From Flavobacteriales bacterium UBA1986 (GTDB lineage: Bacteria > Bacteroidota > Bacteroidia > Flavobacteriales_G > Salibacteraceae): a DNA stretch of 31,884 nucleotides. The stretch spans positions 223,466-255,349 of the forward strand of contig DDDG01000003.1 of assembly GCA_002336245.1 (NCBI GenBank), read 5' to 3'. The position numbers and the translations under genes are program-made. Below, one piece after another: positions 6,334 through 14,855 of this stretch. The notes under the pieces were generated by a model. That model was not told the origin of the DNA. It made no database searches and saw nothing but the letters and a program-made list of their open reading frames with translations. Numbering within the stretch: the stretch's first letter is position 1; each line of letters starts with the position of its first letter.

Positions 6334-7227
6334 ATGAAAATCATTCCTGGAGAAGTTTCGGTTCCTAAACTGCATGGCTACCTGCTCGGAGCAATTGGCC
6401 CACGCCCCATTGCTTTTGCAAGCACAGTAGATGCGCAAGGAAATAGGAATTTAAGTCCCTTCTCCTTTTTTAATGTCTTCTCGGCAAACCCACCGATTGC
6501 GATTTTCTCGCCGGCGCGCAGAGGAAGAAACAACACCACAAAACACACCTACGAAAATGTGAAGGTGATTCCTGAAGTGGTCATCAACATCGTAAGTCAT
6601 GCGATTGTGGAACAAATGAGCCTTTCGAGTACGGAGTACGGAGATGGCGTAGATGAATTTGAAAAATCTGGACTGACTCCAATCAAATCTGATTTGGTGA
6701 AACCATTTCGGGTGAAAGAATCGCCCGTTCAATTGGAATGTAAAGTGATTCGCGTAGATGAATTGGGCGACCAAGGCGGTGCGGGAAACTTGGTGATTTG
6801 CGAAGTTGTGGCGATTCACATCGACGACGAGATTCTAGATGAAGACGGACGCATCGATCCAAACAAAATAGATCTCGTCGGTCGTATGGGCGGAAACTGG
6901 TACGTGCGTGCCAGCGGCGATGCGCTCTTCGAAATCGAAAAGCCATTGGCCAGCATAGGCATTGGTGTAGACAGTATGCCTGAAGAAGTTCGCAACAGCA
7001 ACATCCTAACAGGAAATGATCTTGGGAAATTGGGCAACGTTGAGGCCCTTCCCGATGAAACAGAAGTCAACGATTACAAATTGATGGAATTGAGCGAGTT
7101 GCATTACAACTTGGCCGACTACCCAGAAGAATTGGAAAAGCGACTGCACGAGTTGGCGCACGACCTACTTCAAGAGGGTAAAGTTGCTGAGGCTTGGATG
7201 TGTTTGCTCTCCTTTAACAACGAATGA
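6334..7227 (+). CDS. Flavin reductase family protein (FMN-binding split barrel)
   Basis: A 297-residue protein. Its first 200 or so residues match the DIM6/NTAB flavin reductase-like fold, with the FMN-site region GPRPIAFAS...NLSPFSFFNVFSANPP (about residues 21-54), FSPARRG and a later HIDDEIL segment. Members bind FMN and reduce flavins with NAD(P)H or serve as FMN-dependent oxidoreductases; the true substrate is unknown. An acidic, Leu/Glu-rich C-terminal extension of about 90 residues (from around 205) is not part of the barrel and looks helical. The stop codon TGA overlaps the ATG of the next gene (ATGA), indicating translational coupling. Confidence 0.87.
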   Translation: MKIIPGEVSVPKLHGYLLGAIGPRPIAFASTVDAQGNRNLSPFSFFNVFSANPPIAIFSPARRGRNNTTKHTYENVKVIPEVVINIVSHAIVEQMSLSSTEYGDGVDEFEKSGLTPIKSDLVKPFRVKESPVQLECKVIRVDELGDQGGAGNLVICEVVAIHIDDEILDEDGRIDPNKIDLVGRMGGNWYVRASGDALFEIEKPLASIGIGVDSMPEEVRNSNILTGNDLGKLGNVEALPDETEVNDYKLMELSELHYNLADYPEELEKRLHELAHDLLQEGKVAEAWMCLLSFNNE

Positions 7228-7622
7228 GCATGCAAGTAGAAGGTAAACTAGTTGAAAAACTCGAAATGCAAACTGGATCTGGCCGAAATGGCGAGTGGAA
7301 AAAACAAGATTTTGTCATTGAAACCGCAGGTGATCGCTTTCCAAAAAAGATTTGTATCACGGCTTGGTCGGATATGATTGCAGAATTGGAAACCTACAAA
7401 ATGGGCGACCAATTGAAAGTAGACATCGACCTTTCTTCTAGAGAATACAACGGACGTTGGTACACCGATGTGAAAGCTTGGAGAATGAGCAACGATGGTG
7501 GAGCTTCTTCTGCCGCTCCTTCTGGGTCAGGCTCTGGATCCGCTGCTCCAGCACCTGCTGCGCCACTCCCGAAAGACGCTCCCATGGAGGATCTCAACGA
7601 AGAAGACGACCTTCCATTCTAA
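7224..7622 (+). CDS. DUF3127 protein with SSB-like acidic C-terminal tip
   Basis: A 132-residue protein. The N-terminal part (about 1-90) matches the Bacteroidota DUF3127 family: VEGKLVEKLEMQTG, GEWKKQDFVIET, FPKKICITAW, DQLKVDIDLSSREYNGRWYTDVKAWR. The compact beta-rich pattern suggests an OB-like fold. A low-complexity Gly/Ser/Ala/Pro linker follows (about 96-118), and the protein ends EEDDLPF. An acidic tip ending in a hydrophobic Pro-Phe is the hallmark of single-stranded DNA-binding proteins, which use it to recruit DNA-repair partners. A role in nucleic-acid binding is an inference; no function is proven to my knowledge. It overlaps the flavin reductase stop by 4 bp and abuts the transporter gene with no gap. 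Confidence 0.85.
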   Translation: MSMQVEGKLVEKLEMQTGSGRNGEWKKQDFVIETAGDRFPKKICITAWSDMIAELETYKMGDQLKVDIDLSSREYNGRWYTDVKAWRMSNDGGASSAAPSGSGSGSAAPAPAAPLPKDAPMEDLNEEDDLPF

Positions 7623-9008
7623 ATGGATTTCTCGGATCGGTTCATCCGCTTTTTTAAAAGCTTTCTTCCCGCTCCATTTACCATTGCGGTAGTTCTTTCT
7701 ACCCTCACCTTTTTCTTAGCTCTTTTCCTCACCAAACCAGCCGAGAGCGGATGGTGGGATTATTCGGTGGTTCTCATGAACTTCTGGGAAGGCGGCCTCT
7801 GGACCAACTCTCTGCTCGTATTTGCTGTGCAGATGATGCTCATGCTGGTTCTTGGCCATGTGCTGGCTCTCACCAAACCAGCCTCGAATCTCATCAACCG
7901 ACTGAGCTCCTATTGCACCACCACTTCGAAAGCTGCTTTTTTAGTTAGCCTGTTAACTATTACAGTCGCGCTCTTCAATTGGGGGCTCGGACTCATCTTC
8001 GGAGCCATCTTCGCTCGAAAGGTGGGTGAATATGCACGTCAGAACGGCCACAAGATCAACTATCCTCTTGTTGGCGCTTGCGGCTATGTTGGCCTAATGG
8101 TGTGGCACGGCGGACTGTCAGGTTCTTCACTCATTAAGGTTGCCGAATCGGGGCACTTAAACGAATTGGTGCAATTGTCGGGTAGCACAATGCTGAACAT
8201 AGTCCCCGACCGCATTGGCTTCGACCAAACCGTCTTCTCAAGCATGAACATCACGGCTAGTCTGCTTGTCCTCATCCTCGTTCCAAGCATCATGTACTTG
8301 GTTGGAAAGCGCTTCCAAAATCACTCGGTAGAATTGCCTACCGTCGGTGAGGTGCACCTTCCAGAAATCGAAATCACTGGCGCTGAACGCCTCGACCATT
8401 CAAAGATTCTCGCCTTCTTTTTTGCGGCTGTCATATTGGGTGCAACCTTCATCAAAGCATTTGTACAAGCTCCCTCGCTGCTCAACTTCTTCACACCAAA
8501 CAACATCAACTTCTTGCTGCTTGGCTTAGGATTGCTCCTTCATGGAAACTTCTACCGATTCCTGAAAGCCATCGAACAAGCCATTGGCGGCGTCTCGGGA
8601 ATTCTCATTCAATTCCCGCTCTACTTTGGAATCATGGGAATCATGAACAACTCTGGAATGGTTCAAGACTTCTCTCAATTCTTCGTGTCAATTTCGTCTG
8701 AGTTCAGCTTTCCAATATTCACTTTCATCTCTGCAGGAATCGTAAATATTTTCGTGCCTAGTGGCGGCGGTCAGTGGGTTGTGCAAGGGCCAATCATTCT
8801 TCAGGCAGCCGATGCCTTGGGAGTCGCATTACCGAAAAGCATCCTCGCCCTAGCCTACGGCGATCAGCTCACGAACATGCTGCAACCTTTCTGGGCTTTG
8901 CCCCTTCTTGGCATTACAGGCCTAAAAGCAAAAGACATTCTTCCTTTTACACTCATTCTATTTTTAATCGGCGGCATTCTATATTTGAGTGTATTGATGT
9001 TGTTTTAG
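7623..9008 (+). CDS. Short-chain fatty acid transporter, AtoE family
   Basis: A 461-residue, very hydrophobic inner-membrane protein with about a dozen predicted transmembrane segments. The sequence follows the AtoE short-chain fatty acid transporter family: FTIAVVLSTLTF near the N-terminus, FNWGLGLIFGAIFAR, YVGLMVWHGGLSGSS, and the strongly conserved FVPSGGGQWVVQGP...AYGDQLTNMLQPFWALPLLG block near residues 375-435. Members are thought to import acetoacetate, butyrate or other short acids. The ATG at 7623 follows the TAA of the DUF3127 gene immediately, so all three genes form one operon, though no shared pathway is obvious. Confidence 0.92.
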   Translation: MDFSDRFIRFFKSFLPAPFTIAVVLSTLTFFLALFLTKPAESGWWDYSVVLMNFWEGGLWTNSLLVFAVQMMLMLVLGHVLALTKPASNLINRLSSYCTTTSKAAFLVSLLTITVALFNWGLGLIFGAIFARKVGEYARQNGHKINYPLVGACGYVGLMVWHGGLSGSSLIKVAESGHLNELVQLSGSTMLNIVPDRIGFDQTVFSSMNITASLLVLILVPSIMYLVGKRFQNHSVELPTVGEVHLPEIEITGAERLDHSKILAFFFAAVILGATFIKAFVQAPSLLNFFTPNNINFLLLGLGLLLHGNFYRFLKAIEQAIGGVSGILIQFPLYFGIMGIMNNSGMVQDFSQFFVSISSEFSFPIFTFISAGIVNIFVPSGGGQWVVQGPIILQAADALGVALPKSILALAYGDQLTNMLQPFWALPLLGITGLKAKDILPFTLILFLIGGILYLSVLMLF

Positions 9009-9046
9009 TCAAACACTATGCTGCTCCGCGCGTTGTTGAGGAAGTT

Positions 9047-9054
9047 ACTTTTGC
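9047..9054 (+). promoter_or_regulatory. -7 box of the mfd promoter
   Basis: TACTTTTG, followed by CAGCCC, a full match to TAnnTTTG. Only 6 bp separate the box from the GTG start at 9061, so transcription would begin at or next to the start codon, implying a leaderless or nearly leaderless mRNA. No good -33 TTG is seen. Confidence 0.6.
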
Positions 9055-9060
9055 AGCCCT

Positions 9061-12000
9061 GTGAAACTCGAAGATTTAAAAGTCCGCCTCAATAAGATTC
9101 CTCAAGTCGAGGACTTGCTCTCCCTGCTCTCTGCAGACGGAGACCGTAAAGCATACCTTAAATCTCAGGTCGGCTCGTCGATGGCATTCTATGCCGAGCG
9201 TGTAATTCAAGAGCTCAATGGCGTGCATCTCTTCGTGCTCAACGACAAAGAAGAAGCTGCCTACTTTCAGAACGATTTAGAAAACTTAATCGGCGAACAG
9301 AAGACTCAATTCTATCCCGCGTCTTATCGTTTCCCCTATCAGGAAGATCACAAGGATCGATCGAATGTACTGATGCGCGCGGAAGTGCTCAAGGACTTCA
9401 ACCACCGGAAAACACGTCAGGTTATTGTGACCTACCCCGAGGCTTTGGCTGAAAAGGTTGTCACCAAGAAACACTTAAAGAAGAATACGCTCGACATTAA
9501 AGTTGGCGATGAATTGAGCGTTGACTTTGTGAATGAAGTGCTCTTCGAATACGAATTTGAAAGGGTCGATTTTGTATATCGTCCAGGTCAGTTCAGTGTG
9601 CGCGGTGGCATTCTCGACATCTTTAGTTACTCTTACGAGGAACCTTACCGCATTGAGTTTTTTGGGGAAGAAGTAGATTCCATCCGGAACTTCGACCCGG
9701 TAACCCAACTCTCTTCTAGGAAAGTTACACGCTTGGAAGTCATACCAAACGTGGAGGAAAGAATCTTGCGGGAAGAGCGTGCTTCTTTCATGGAATATTT
9801 GCCTGAGGACACCATATTATGGTTGAAAAACTTTGAAATCACCGCACAAAAAATTGGGGACGAATACGAAAAGGCTAAAACGATTTACAACAAGCTCGCG
9901 AATTCTGAAGTGCAATTGGCGCCAAGTGAACTCTACCTAACCGAAAACGGATTCAAGGATTCGGCCATTCCCTTTAAAGTGGTTGAATGGGGAATCAAGA
10001 AGCATTTTGCTGGAGCCACTGTGATCGACCTCAATCAACTTCCGCAGCAGAACTTCAACAAAGATTTTGTGCTCCTCTCAACCGTATTGAGCAAGAACAT
10101 CAAAGACGGTTACGAGAACATTGTAGCTGCTTCAAGCGCACGTCAGGTGGAACGGCTACACCGCATTTTCGACGACCTCGAGAAGCAAGCAGATTTCCGT
10201 TCCATGTTGCTTCCTTTTCATGAAGGTTTCATCGACCACGACAGCAAAACAGTTGTTCTCACCGACCACCAGATTTTCAATCGCTACCAGCGTTTCCGAC
10301 TCAAAAAAGGTTTCCAGCAAAACGAGCAAGCACTCACAATAAAAGAGCTTACGAATCTGCGCAAGGGCGACTACGTAACGCACATTGACCACGGCATCGG
10401 GAGTTTCGACGGCTTGGAAAAAATTGACGTGAACGGAAAGGAGCAAGAAGCCCTTCGCCTCATTTATTCCGGCGGAGACATACTTTACGTGAGCATTCAC
10501 TCCCTGCACCGAATTGCGAAATTTTCGAGCAAGGAGGGAATGGTTCCCAAGATCAACAAGCTTGGTTCGCCCGTCTGGAAAAAGCTCAAAGCCAAGACCA
10601 AGTCGAAGGTGAAACAAATCGCCTACGACCTCATCAAACTTTACGCAAAACGAAAACAACAGAAAGGATTTGCCTTTCAACTCGACACCTACCTACAGCA
10701 CGAACTCGAAGCTTCCTTCATTTACGAAGACACCCCCGACCAAGAGAAGACGACCAAAGCGGTGAAGGAAGACATGGAGTTGGAGAGTCCGATGGATCGA
10801 CTGGTGTGCGGTGATGTGGGATTTGGAAAAACGGAAATCGCCATTCGCGCAGCCTTCAAAGCGGCAACGGATGGAAAACAAGTTGCCGTTCTAGCTCCAA
10901 CCACCATCCTAACTTATCAGCACTTTAAGACTTTCCAGGAAAGACTTTCGGAGCTACCAGTAACAGTCGATTACATCAATCGCTTTAAGAGTCCTAAAGA
11001 ACAAAAGGAAAGCATCAAAGCGCTGGCCGCAGGAAAAGTCGACATCATGATCGGCACGCACCGATTGGTGAGTAAGGATGTCAAGTTCAAAGACCTCGGC
11101 TTGCTCATCATCGATGAAGAGCAGAAGTTTGGCGTAGGTGTGAAAGACAAGCTTAAGACCATTCGTGCGAACGTCGACACCTTAACACTCACCGCTACAC
11201 CAATTCCAAGAACCCTTCAATTCTCTTTGATGGGAGCGCGCGATTTGAGCATCATTCAAACGGCACCACCAAACCGGATTCCCGTAACAACAGAAATCAC
11301 TTCCTTCAACGAGGCTCAAATTCGAGACGCCATTTATTACGAAACCGACCGAAACGGACAGGTCTTTTTCGTGCACAACCGCATTCAGAACATCGCTGAG
11401 GTTGCTCAGCTTCTGACCAGAATTTGTCCGGACATTACGGTTGGAATTGCCCATGGCCAGATGGAAGGTCACGAACTGGAAAAAGCCATGATGGATTTCA
11501 TCAATCATGAGTTCGACGTGCTCATCTCAACCTCCATCATTGAAAGTGGACTCGATATTCCCAATGCGAATACCATCATCATCAACCAAGCCCAGAACTT
11601 CGGATTGAGCGATTTGCACCAAATGCGCGGGCGAGTAGGTCGATCGAATAAGAAGGCCTTCTGCTTCTTGCTCGCCCCTCCCCTTTCTTCACTTACGAGA
11701 GAAGCGCGCGCTCGACTCAATGCCATTTCACAATTTTCGGAACTGGGCAGCGGCTTCAATATTGCCATGCGCGACCTCGACATTCGTGGAGCTGGAAACT
11801 TATTGGGAGGAGAGCAAACCGGCTTTATCTCGGAGATTGGCTTCGACATGTACCAAAAGATTCTTGAAGAAGCCGTGCACGAGATTAAGCAGGAAGAATT
11901 CGGTGATTTATTTGAAAAGGAGCTTGCCGAGAAGCAGGAGTTTGTGAAGGACACCCAAGTAGATACCGATTTGGAATTCCTCATTCCCGACGACTACGTC

Positions 12001-12456
12001 AACAACATTGAAGAGCGTTTGAGCTTGTACAAAACACTTTCAGAATGTGAAGGTGAAGAGCAATTGTTGGCTTTCCAGCTTGAGTTGAAAGATCGTTTCG
12101 GACCAGTTCCATCGGTTACAGAACGGCTCTTCGACCTCATCCGATTGAGACGTAAAGCCAAAGAATTGGGATTTGAAAAAATCGTTTTGAAAAAAGAGCG
12201 TTTGGTCTGTTACTTCATCAATAAAGAGGACAGTCCCTACTTCGAATCAAATCAGTTTAAGGCCATTCTGGAATACATCAAAAAGTATCCGACGCGTGCT
12301 CAAATGAAGCAGAAGAATGATAAGCTCTTGCTGTCTTTCATGCACATCAAATCGCTCGGTCGAGCCGTTGAAACCTTGAGCGACATTCACAAGGAATTGG
12401 ACGCCTTGAATGGGGTTCAGGCGATTGTGAATGAGCGGGAAGCGGAAAGCAACTAG
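9061..12456 (+). CDS. mfd: Transcription-repair coupling factor Mfd
   Basis: ATP-dependent translocase that removes stalled RNA polymerase from DNA lesions and recruits UvrA for nucleotide excision repair. The 1131-residue length is usual for Bacteroidota. In order: a UvrB-like N-terminal module (YPASYRFPYQEDHKDRSNVLMRAEVL replaced by family spacing, then RPGQFSVRGGILDIFSY); an RNA polymerase-interacting domain (GDYVTHIDHGIG...LYVSIHSLHRIAKF, about 435-490); a RecG-like helicase core with Walker A GDVGFGKTE near residue 583, DEEQ near 684 and TATPIPRT; helicase motifs through QMRGRVGRS; and the C-terminal TRCF domain (FLIPDDYVNNIEERLSLYK). The start is GTG at 9061. It converges on the TonB receptor gene with a 34-bp gap. 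Confidence 0.97.
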   Translation: MKLEDLKVRLNKIPQVEDLLSLLSADGDRKAYLKSQVGSSMAFYAERVIQELNGVHLFVLNDKEEAAYFQNDLENLIGEQKTQFYPASYRFPYQEDHKDRSNVLMRAEVLKDFNHRKTRQVIVTYPEALAEKVVTKKHLKKNTLDIKVGDELSVDFVNEVLFEYEFERVDFVYRPGQFSVRGGILDIFSYSYEEPYRIEFFGEEVDSIRNFDPVTQLSSRKVTRLEVIPNVEERILREERASFMEYLPEDTILWLKNFEITAQKIGDEYEKAKTIYNKLANSEVQLAPSELYLTENGFKDSAIPFKVVEWGIKKHFAGATVIDLNQLPQQNFNKDFVLLSTVLSKNIKDGYENIVAASSARQVERLHRIFDDLEKQADFRSMLLPFHEGFIDHDSKTVVLTDHQIFNRYQRFRLKKGFQQNEQALTIKELTNLRKGDYVTHIDHGIGSFDGLEKIDVNGKEQEALRLIYSGGDILYVSIHSLHRIAKFSSKEGMVPKINKLGSPVWKKLKAKTKSKVKQIAYDLIKLYAKRKQQKGFAFQLDTYLQHELEASFIYEDTPDQEKTTKAVKEDMELESPMDRLVCGDVGFGKTEIAIRAAFKAATDGKQVAVLAPTTILTYQHFKTFQERLSELPVTVDYINRFKSPKEQKESIKALAAGKVDIMIGTHRLVSKDVKFKDLGLLIIDEEQKFGVGVKDKLKTIRANVDTLTLTATPIPRTLQFSLMGARDLSIIQTAPPNRIPVTTEITSFNEAQIRDAIYYETDRNGQVFFVHNRIQNIAEVAQLLTRICPDITVGIAHGQMEGHELEKAMMDFINHEFDVLISTSIIESGLDIPNANTIIINQAQNFGLSDLHQMRGRVGRSNKKAFCFLLAPPLSSLTREARARLNAISQFSELGSGFNIAMRDLDIRGAGNLLGGEQTGFISEIGFDMYQKILEEAVHEIKQEEFGDLFEKELAEKQEFVKDTQVDTDLEFLIPDDYVNNIEERLSLYKTLSECEGEEQLLAFQLELKDRFGPVPSVTERLFDLIRLRRKAKELGFEKIVLKKERLVCYFINKEDSPYFESNQFKAILEYIKKYPTRAQMKQKNDKLLLSFMHIKSLGRAVETLSDIHKELDALNGVQAIVNEREAESN

Positions 12457-12482
12457 CTCTCTTCTAGGTTCTAGCAAAAATC

Positions 12483-12499
12483 AAGAAGTATTACTTCTT
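12483..12499. terminator. Weak AT-rich palindrome between mfd and the TonB receptor gene
   Basis: A perfect 17-bp palindrome with arms AAGAAGTA and TACTTCTT around one T, lying in the convergent gap and including the receptor's stop codon (12491-12493). It could act as a weak bidirectional terminator, but the stem has little GC and only a short T-run follows. Confidence 0.3.
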
Positions 12500-14773
12500 T
12501 CTCGTGTAATTCCAACGCACACCTAGATATACTTCTCTTCCATGAAAAGGTGCATAGGCATAGGCCGTGTCGAAGCTCTTGCTGAAACCCGGAGCTGCAT
12601 TTGGGTCGTTGAAACCCACCAAAGGAGAGAAAGGCGGCAGGAAGTTGAAGAGATTGGCAATGCCCGCATACAGCTCAAACCTCGACTTCACAAATACTTT
12701 CGTGATCTGAACATTTTGAAGTAGGAAAGGCTGCGAAAGTCTTGGACGAGAAATGTCCGACAGTTCACCGTTCGACTCAAAATCGAACACTTCAGGTAAG
12801 TGCATTGGACCATTGAATCGCGAGGTGGCCGCCAAAATGATTTCGTGCTTCTTTATCCTGTAATTCACGCTCAGGTTCCCCGACCATTTGCTTGAAAAGT
12901 TGATGGGCGTCTTCTCGAGAATTCCGTTCACTTCTTCTTGGGAAAATACTTCCAGCGCATTCAATCCCAATTGATAACTCAATGGGAATTCAAATTCCTG
13001 ACTGAAACTCAAGCTCACTCCTTGCGATATCGTTTGCCCCTTTCCATTGGCGTACAAGATTTTTCCTGCTTCGGAGTAGTCGGGTAGAATTTTGTTGGTG
13101 AAGTGTGTGTAGAAGGCGGAAAGGTCGAATGAACCTGCGCTGCTTCCAATATTCACGATGCGGTTGACGCTTGTACTGACGGAATAAGACTGTTCTGGCC
13201 TAAGCTTTTCCTGAATTACAACTTCCCGCTGCCCGGTTACAAAAGCGTGATCTTCGGCAAATAAGTTCACGACTTTGAATCCGGTTCCGAGGTTTACGCG
13301 CCAGTTCGTCCATTTCCCTGTTTTTAATTTCCCACTCAAGCGCGGACTAGGAATGAATCCGTGCTTGTTGTAATGATCCACGCGCATTCCACTTAAAAGT
13401 GTAAGTCGGTCGTTGACAGTCCATTCGTCTTGAATGAAAATACCAGGGATGATCTGTAGGTCAGGAGCATCGACACTTTTCAATCCTTCGAGCCGGCTTG
13501 TGGCTACTGTATTGTCGTTGTAGAATTGATAACGCAGACTCAGGCCCGATGTCAGCTGATGTTTTTTAATGCGTTCATCCCAAGTAAGTCGACCAAAACC
13601 AACGTCCTGTAGAGCTTCGTAGCCATCACTTCCGTAGTAGGAATCTTGGATGTGTTTACTGAAGGAATAGTCCAACCGCATTTGTTTTTTTGTGGGCAAA
13701 TCGTAGTGACCAAATAGCTCAATGCGTTCTGTAAGAATGCTCTCCCCATAGATGCTGTCGTTTCCGCGAATGTCTCGATAAGCACGATCGTCGAGGTATT
13801 CCTGTACTCCGTTTCTCCGATCTTCATAGAAGCCTTTTAGATTTACAACCAGCTTCTTCCCATCCTGCATATCGTAGCTCCATTTCGAAAAAAGTCCGAT
13901 GCGATCAAGGTTGATCATATCGCCAAAACCATCTTGGTTGAGGTCGTCGTAGTCGTTGATGTAGCCGTAATTGAGCCCTGTGAATTGTTTCCACTTTCCT
14001 TTCCCGCCTGCAATGGCAATGTTCCCAAAGGACTCCATGTGCGAGGTGACCATCACATCGGCTGAGAAATCGGGCTGTTTCGCTGGGTCTTTGGTGATGA
14101 TGTTGATGACACCGGCCATCGCCTCGGATCCGTACAAAGTTGAGTTTGGTCCTTTGATGACTTCATAGCGATCAAGAATCTGAATTGGGATTCCATTCAG
14201 TCCGTATACTGAAGCCAGGTTCCCGTAAAGTGGAGAGCCATCGATGAGCACGGCCGTGTAGTTACCAGGAAGGCCATTGATGCTGATGGCGTTGGTGTAG
14301 CATACTCCGCAGGAAAGCACTTCTTGCACTCCATTGATCATTCCCAAGCTTTCCATCAAATTTGCTGGAGCCATGCTTTTCAGAAGTTGTTTTGAGTTCA
14401 CCACCTCAATTCGCACAGCAGAATTCGAGAGGTGCACAGTACGCAAGGTTCCACTCACCACCAACTCATTCAAACCAAGGCTGCTGGGCTTTAGCTGAAC
14501 ATCTCCAAGATGTACGTTGGTCGTCGAGACTGTTACATCCAAGCTGTCGGCTTTATATCCCATGCAGGAAAAATAGAGCGTATAAGTTCCAGGCTTTAGG
14601 TCGCGCAAAATGAAGTTTCCGTTGTAGTCGGAAGAGGCTCCTAGTTGCGTTCCAACAATTCCCACACTGGCAAATGGAACTGGACTTCTACCATCGAGTA
14701 GTTGTCCCGAAACGTTCTGCCCGAATGAAAAGAGAGGAAACAGAAAGAAAAGTAAGATCAGGTATGCGCGCAC
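12491..14773 (-). CDS. TonB-dependent outer membrane receptor with CGVC plug motif
   Basis: A 760-residue outer-membrane receptor: signal peptide (about 1-18, ending FSFGQ), a carboxypeptidase-regulatory-like beta domain (about 20-92, with GASSDYNGNFILRDLKPGTYTLYFSCMGY), a plug (about 105-235, with INGLPGNYTAVLIDGSPLYGNLASVYGLNGIP and VIKGPNSTLYGSEAMAGVINIITK), then a long beta-barrel ending WNYTRKK, with a terminal aromatic-rich strand. The plug fits the ferrienterochelin/cobalamin receptor group. Cysteines at 155 and 158 form CGVC just before the substrate-facing loop, a feature I associate with a Bacteroidota subgroup and which suggests metal-related cargo. The start is GTG at 14773; no in-frame ATG fits. 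Two TTAG-N6-CTAA boxes lie in the promoter (14796-14835), suggesting metalloregulator control. Confidence 0.92.
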   Translation of the reverse strand: MRAYLILLFFLFPLFSFGQNVSGQLLDGRSPVPFASVGIVGTQLGASSDYNGNFILRDLKPGTYTLYFSCMGYKADSLDVTVSTTNVHLGDVQLKPSSLGLNELVVSGTLRTVHLSNSAVRIEVVNSKQLLKSMAPANLMESLGMINGVQEVLSCGVCYTNAISINGLPGNYTAVLIDGSPLYGNLASVYGLNGIPIQILDRYEVIKGPNSTLYGSEAMAGVINIITKDPAKQPDFSADVMVTSHMESFGNIAIAGGKGKWKQFTGLNYGYINDYDDLNQDGFGDMINLDRIGLFSKWSYDMQDGKKLVVNLKGFYEDRRNGVQEYLDDRAYRDIRGNDSIYGESILTERIELFGHYDLPTKKQMRLDYSFSKHIQDSYYGSDGYEALQDVGFGRLTWDERIKKHQLTSGLSLRYQFYNDNTVATSRLEGLKSVDAPDLQIIPGIFIQDEWTVNDRLTLLSGMRVDHYNKHGFIPSPRLSGKLKTGKWTNWRVNLGTGFKVVNLFAEDHAFVTGQREVVIQEKLRPEQSYSVSTSVNRIVNIGSSAGSFDLSAFYTHFTNKILPDYSEAGKILYANGKGQTISQGVSLSFSQEFEFPLSYQLGLNALEVFSQEEVNGILEKTPINFSSKWSGNLSVNYRIKKHEIILAATSRFNGPMHLPEVFDFESNGELSDISRPRLSQPFLLQNVQITKVFVKSRFELYAGIANLFNFLPPFSPLVGFNDPNAAPGFSKSFDTAYAYAPFHGREVYLGVRWNYTRKK

Positions 14774-14788
14774 TCCCAGATTGTATTC

Positions 14789-14796
14789 CGCGAAAT
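14789..14796 (-). promoter_or_regulatory. Candidate -7 box of the TonB receptor gene
   Basis: The minus strand reads TAATTTCG, one mismatch from TAnnTTTG, 15 bp before the GTG start. It abuts the proximal inverted repeat at 14796-14809, so a bound protein would block it. Confidence 0.4.
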
Positions 14797-14835
14797 TAGA
14801 ATAATCTAAGAATATATTTAGTTGTGTCTAAAAAT
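14796..14835. promoter_or_regulatory. Two tandem TTAG-N6-CTAA inverted repeats (candidate metalloregulator operator)
   Basis: Box 1, 14796-14809: TTAG, AATAAT, CTAA (5-bp arms TTAGA/TCTAA). Box 2, 14814-14835: arms ATATTTAG and CTAAAAAT around TTGTGT, 7 of 8 positions paired. The TTAG words of the two boxes are exactly 22 bp apart, two helical turns, so both would face the same side of the DNA. TTAG-N6-CTAA has the spacing of DtxR/IdeR-type operators (family knowledge); the assignment to that family here is inference. Confidence 0.55.
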
Positions 14836-14855
14836 TTGTTTTTGCAGCCCTAAAC

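Noticed and set aside
10156..12000. Minus-strand frames of 108-174 codons inside mfd
   Set aside because: Antisense shadows of the Mfd coding sequence, with no promoter boxes or family motifs.
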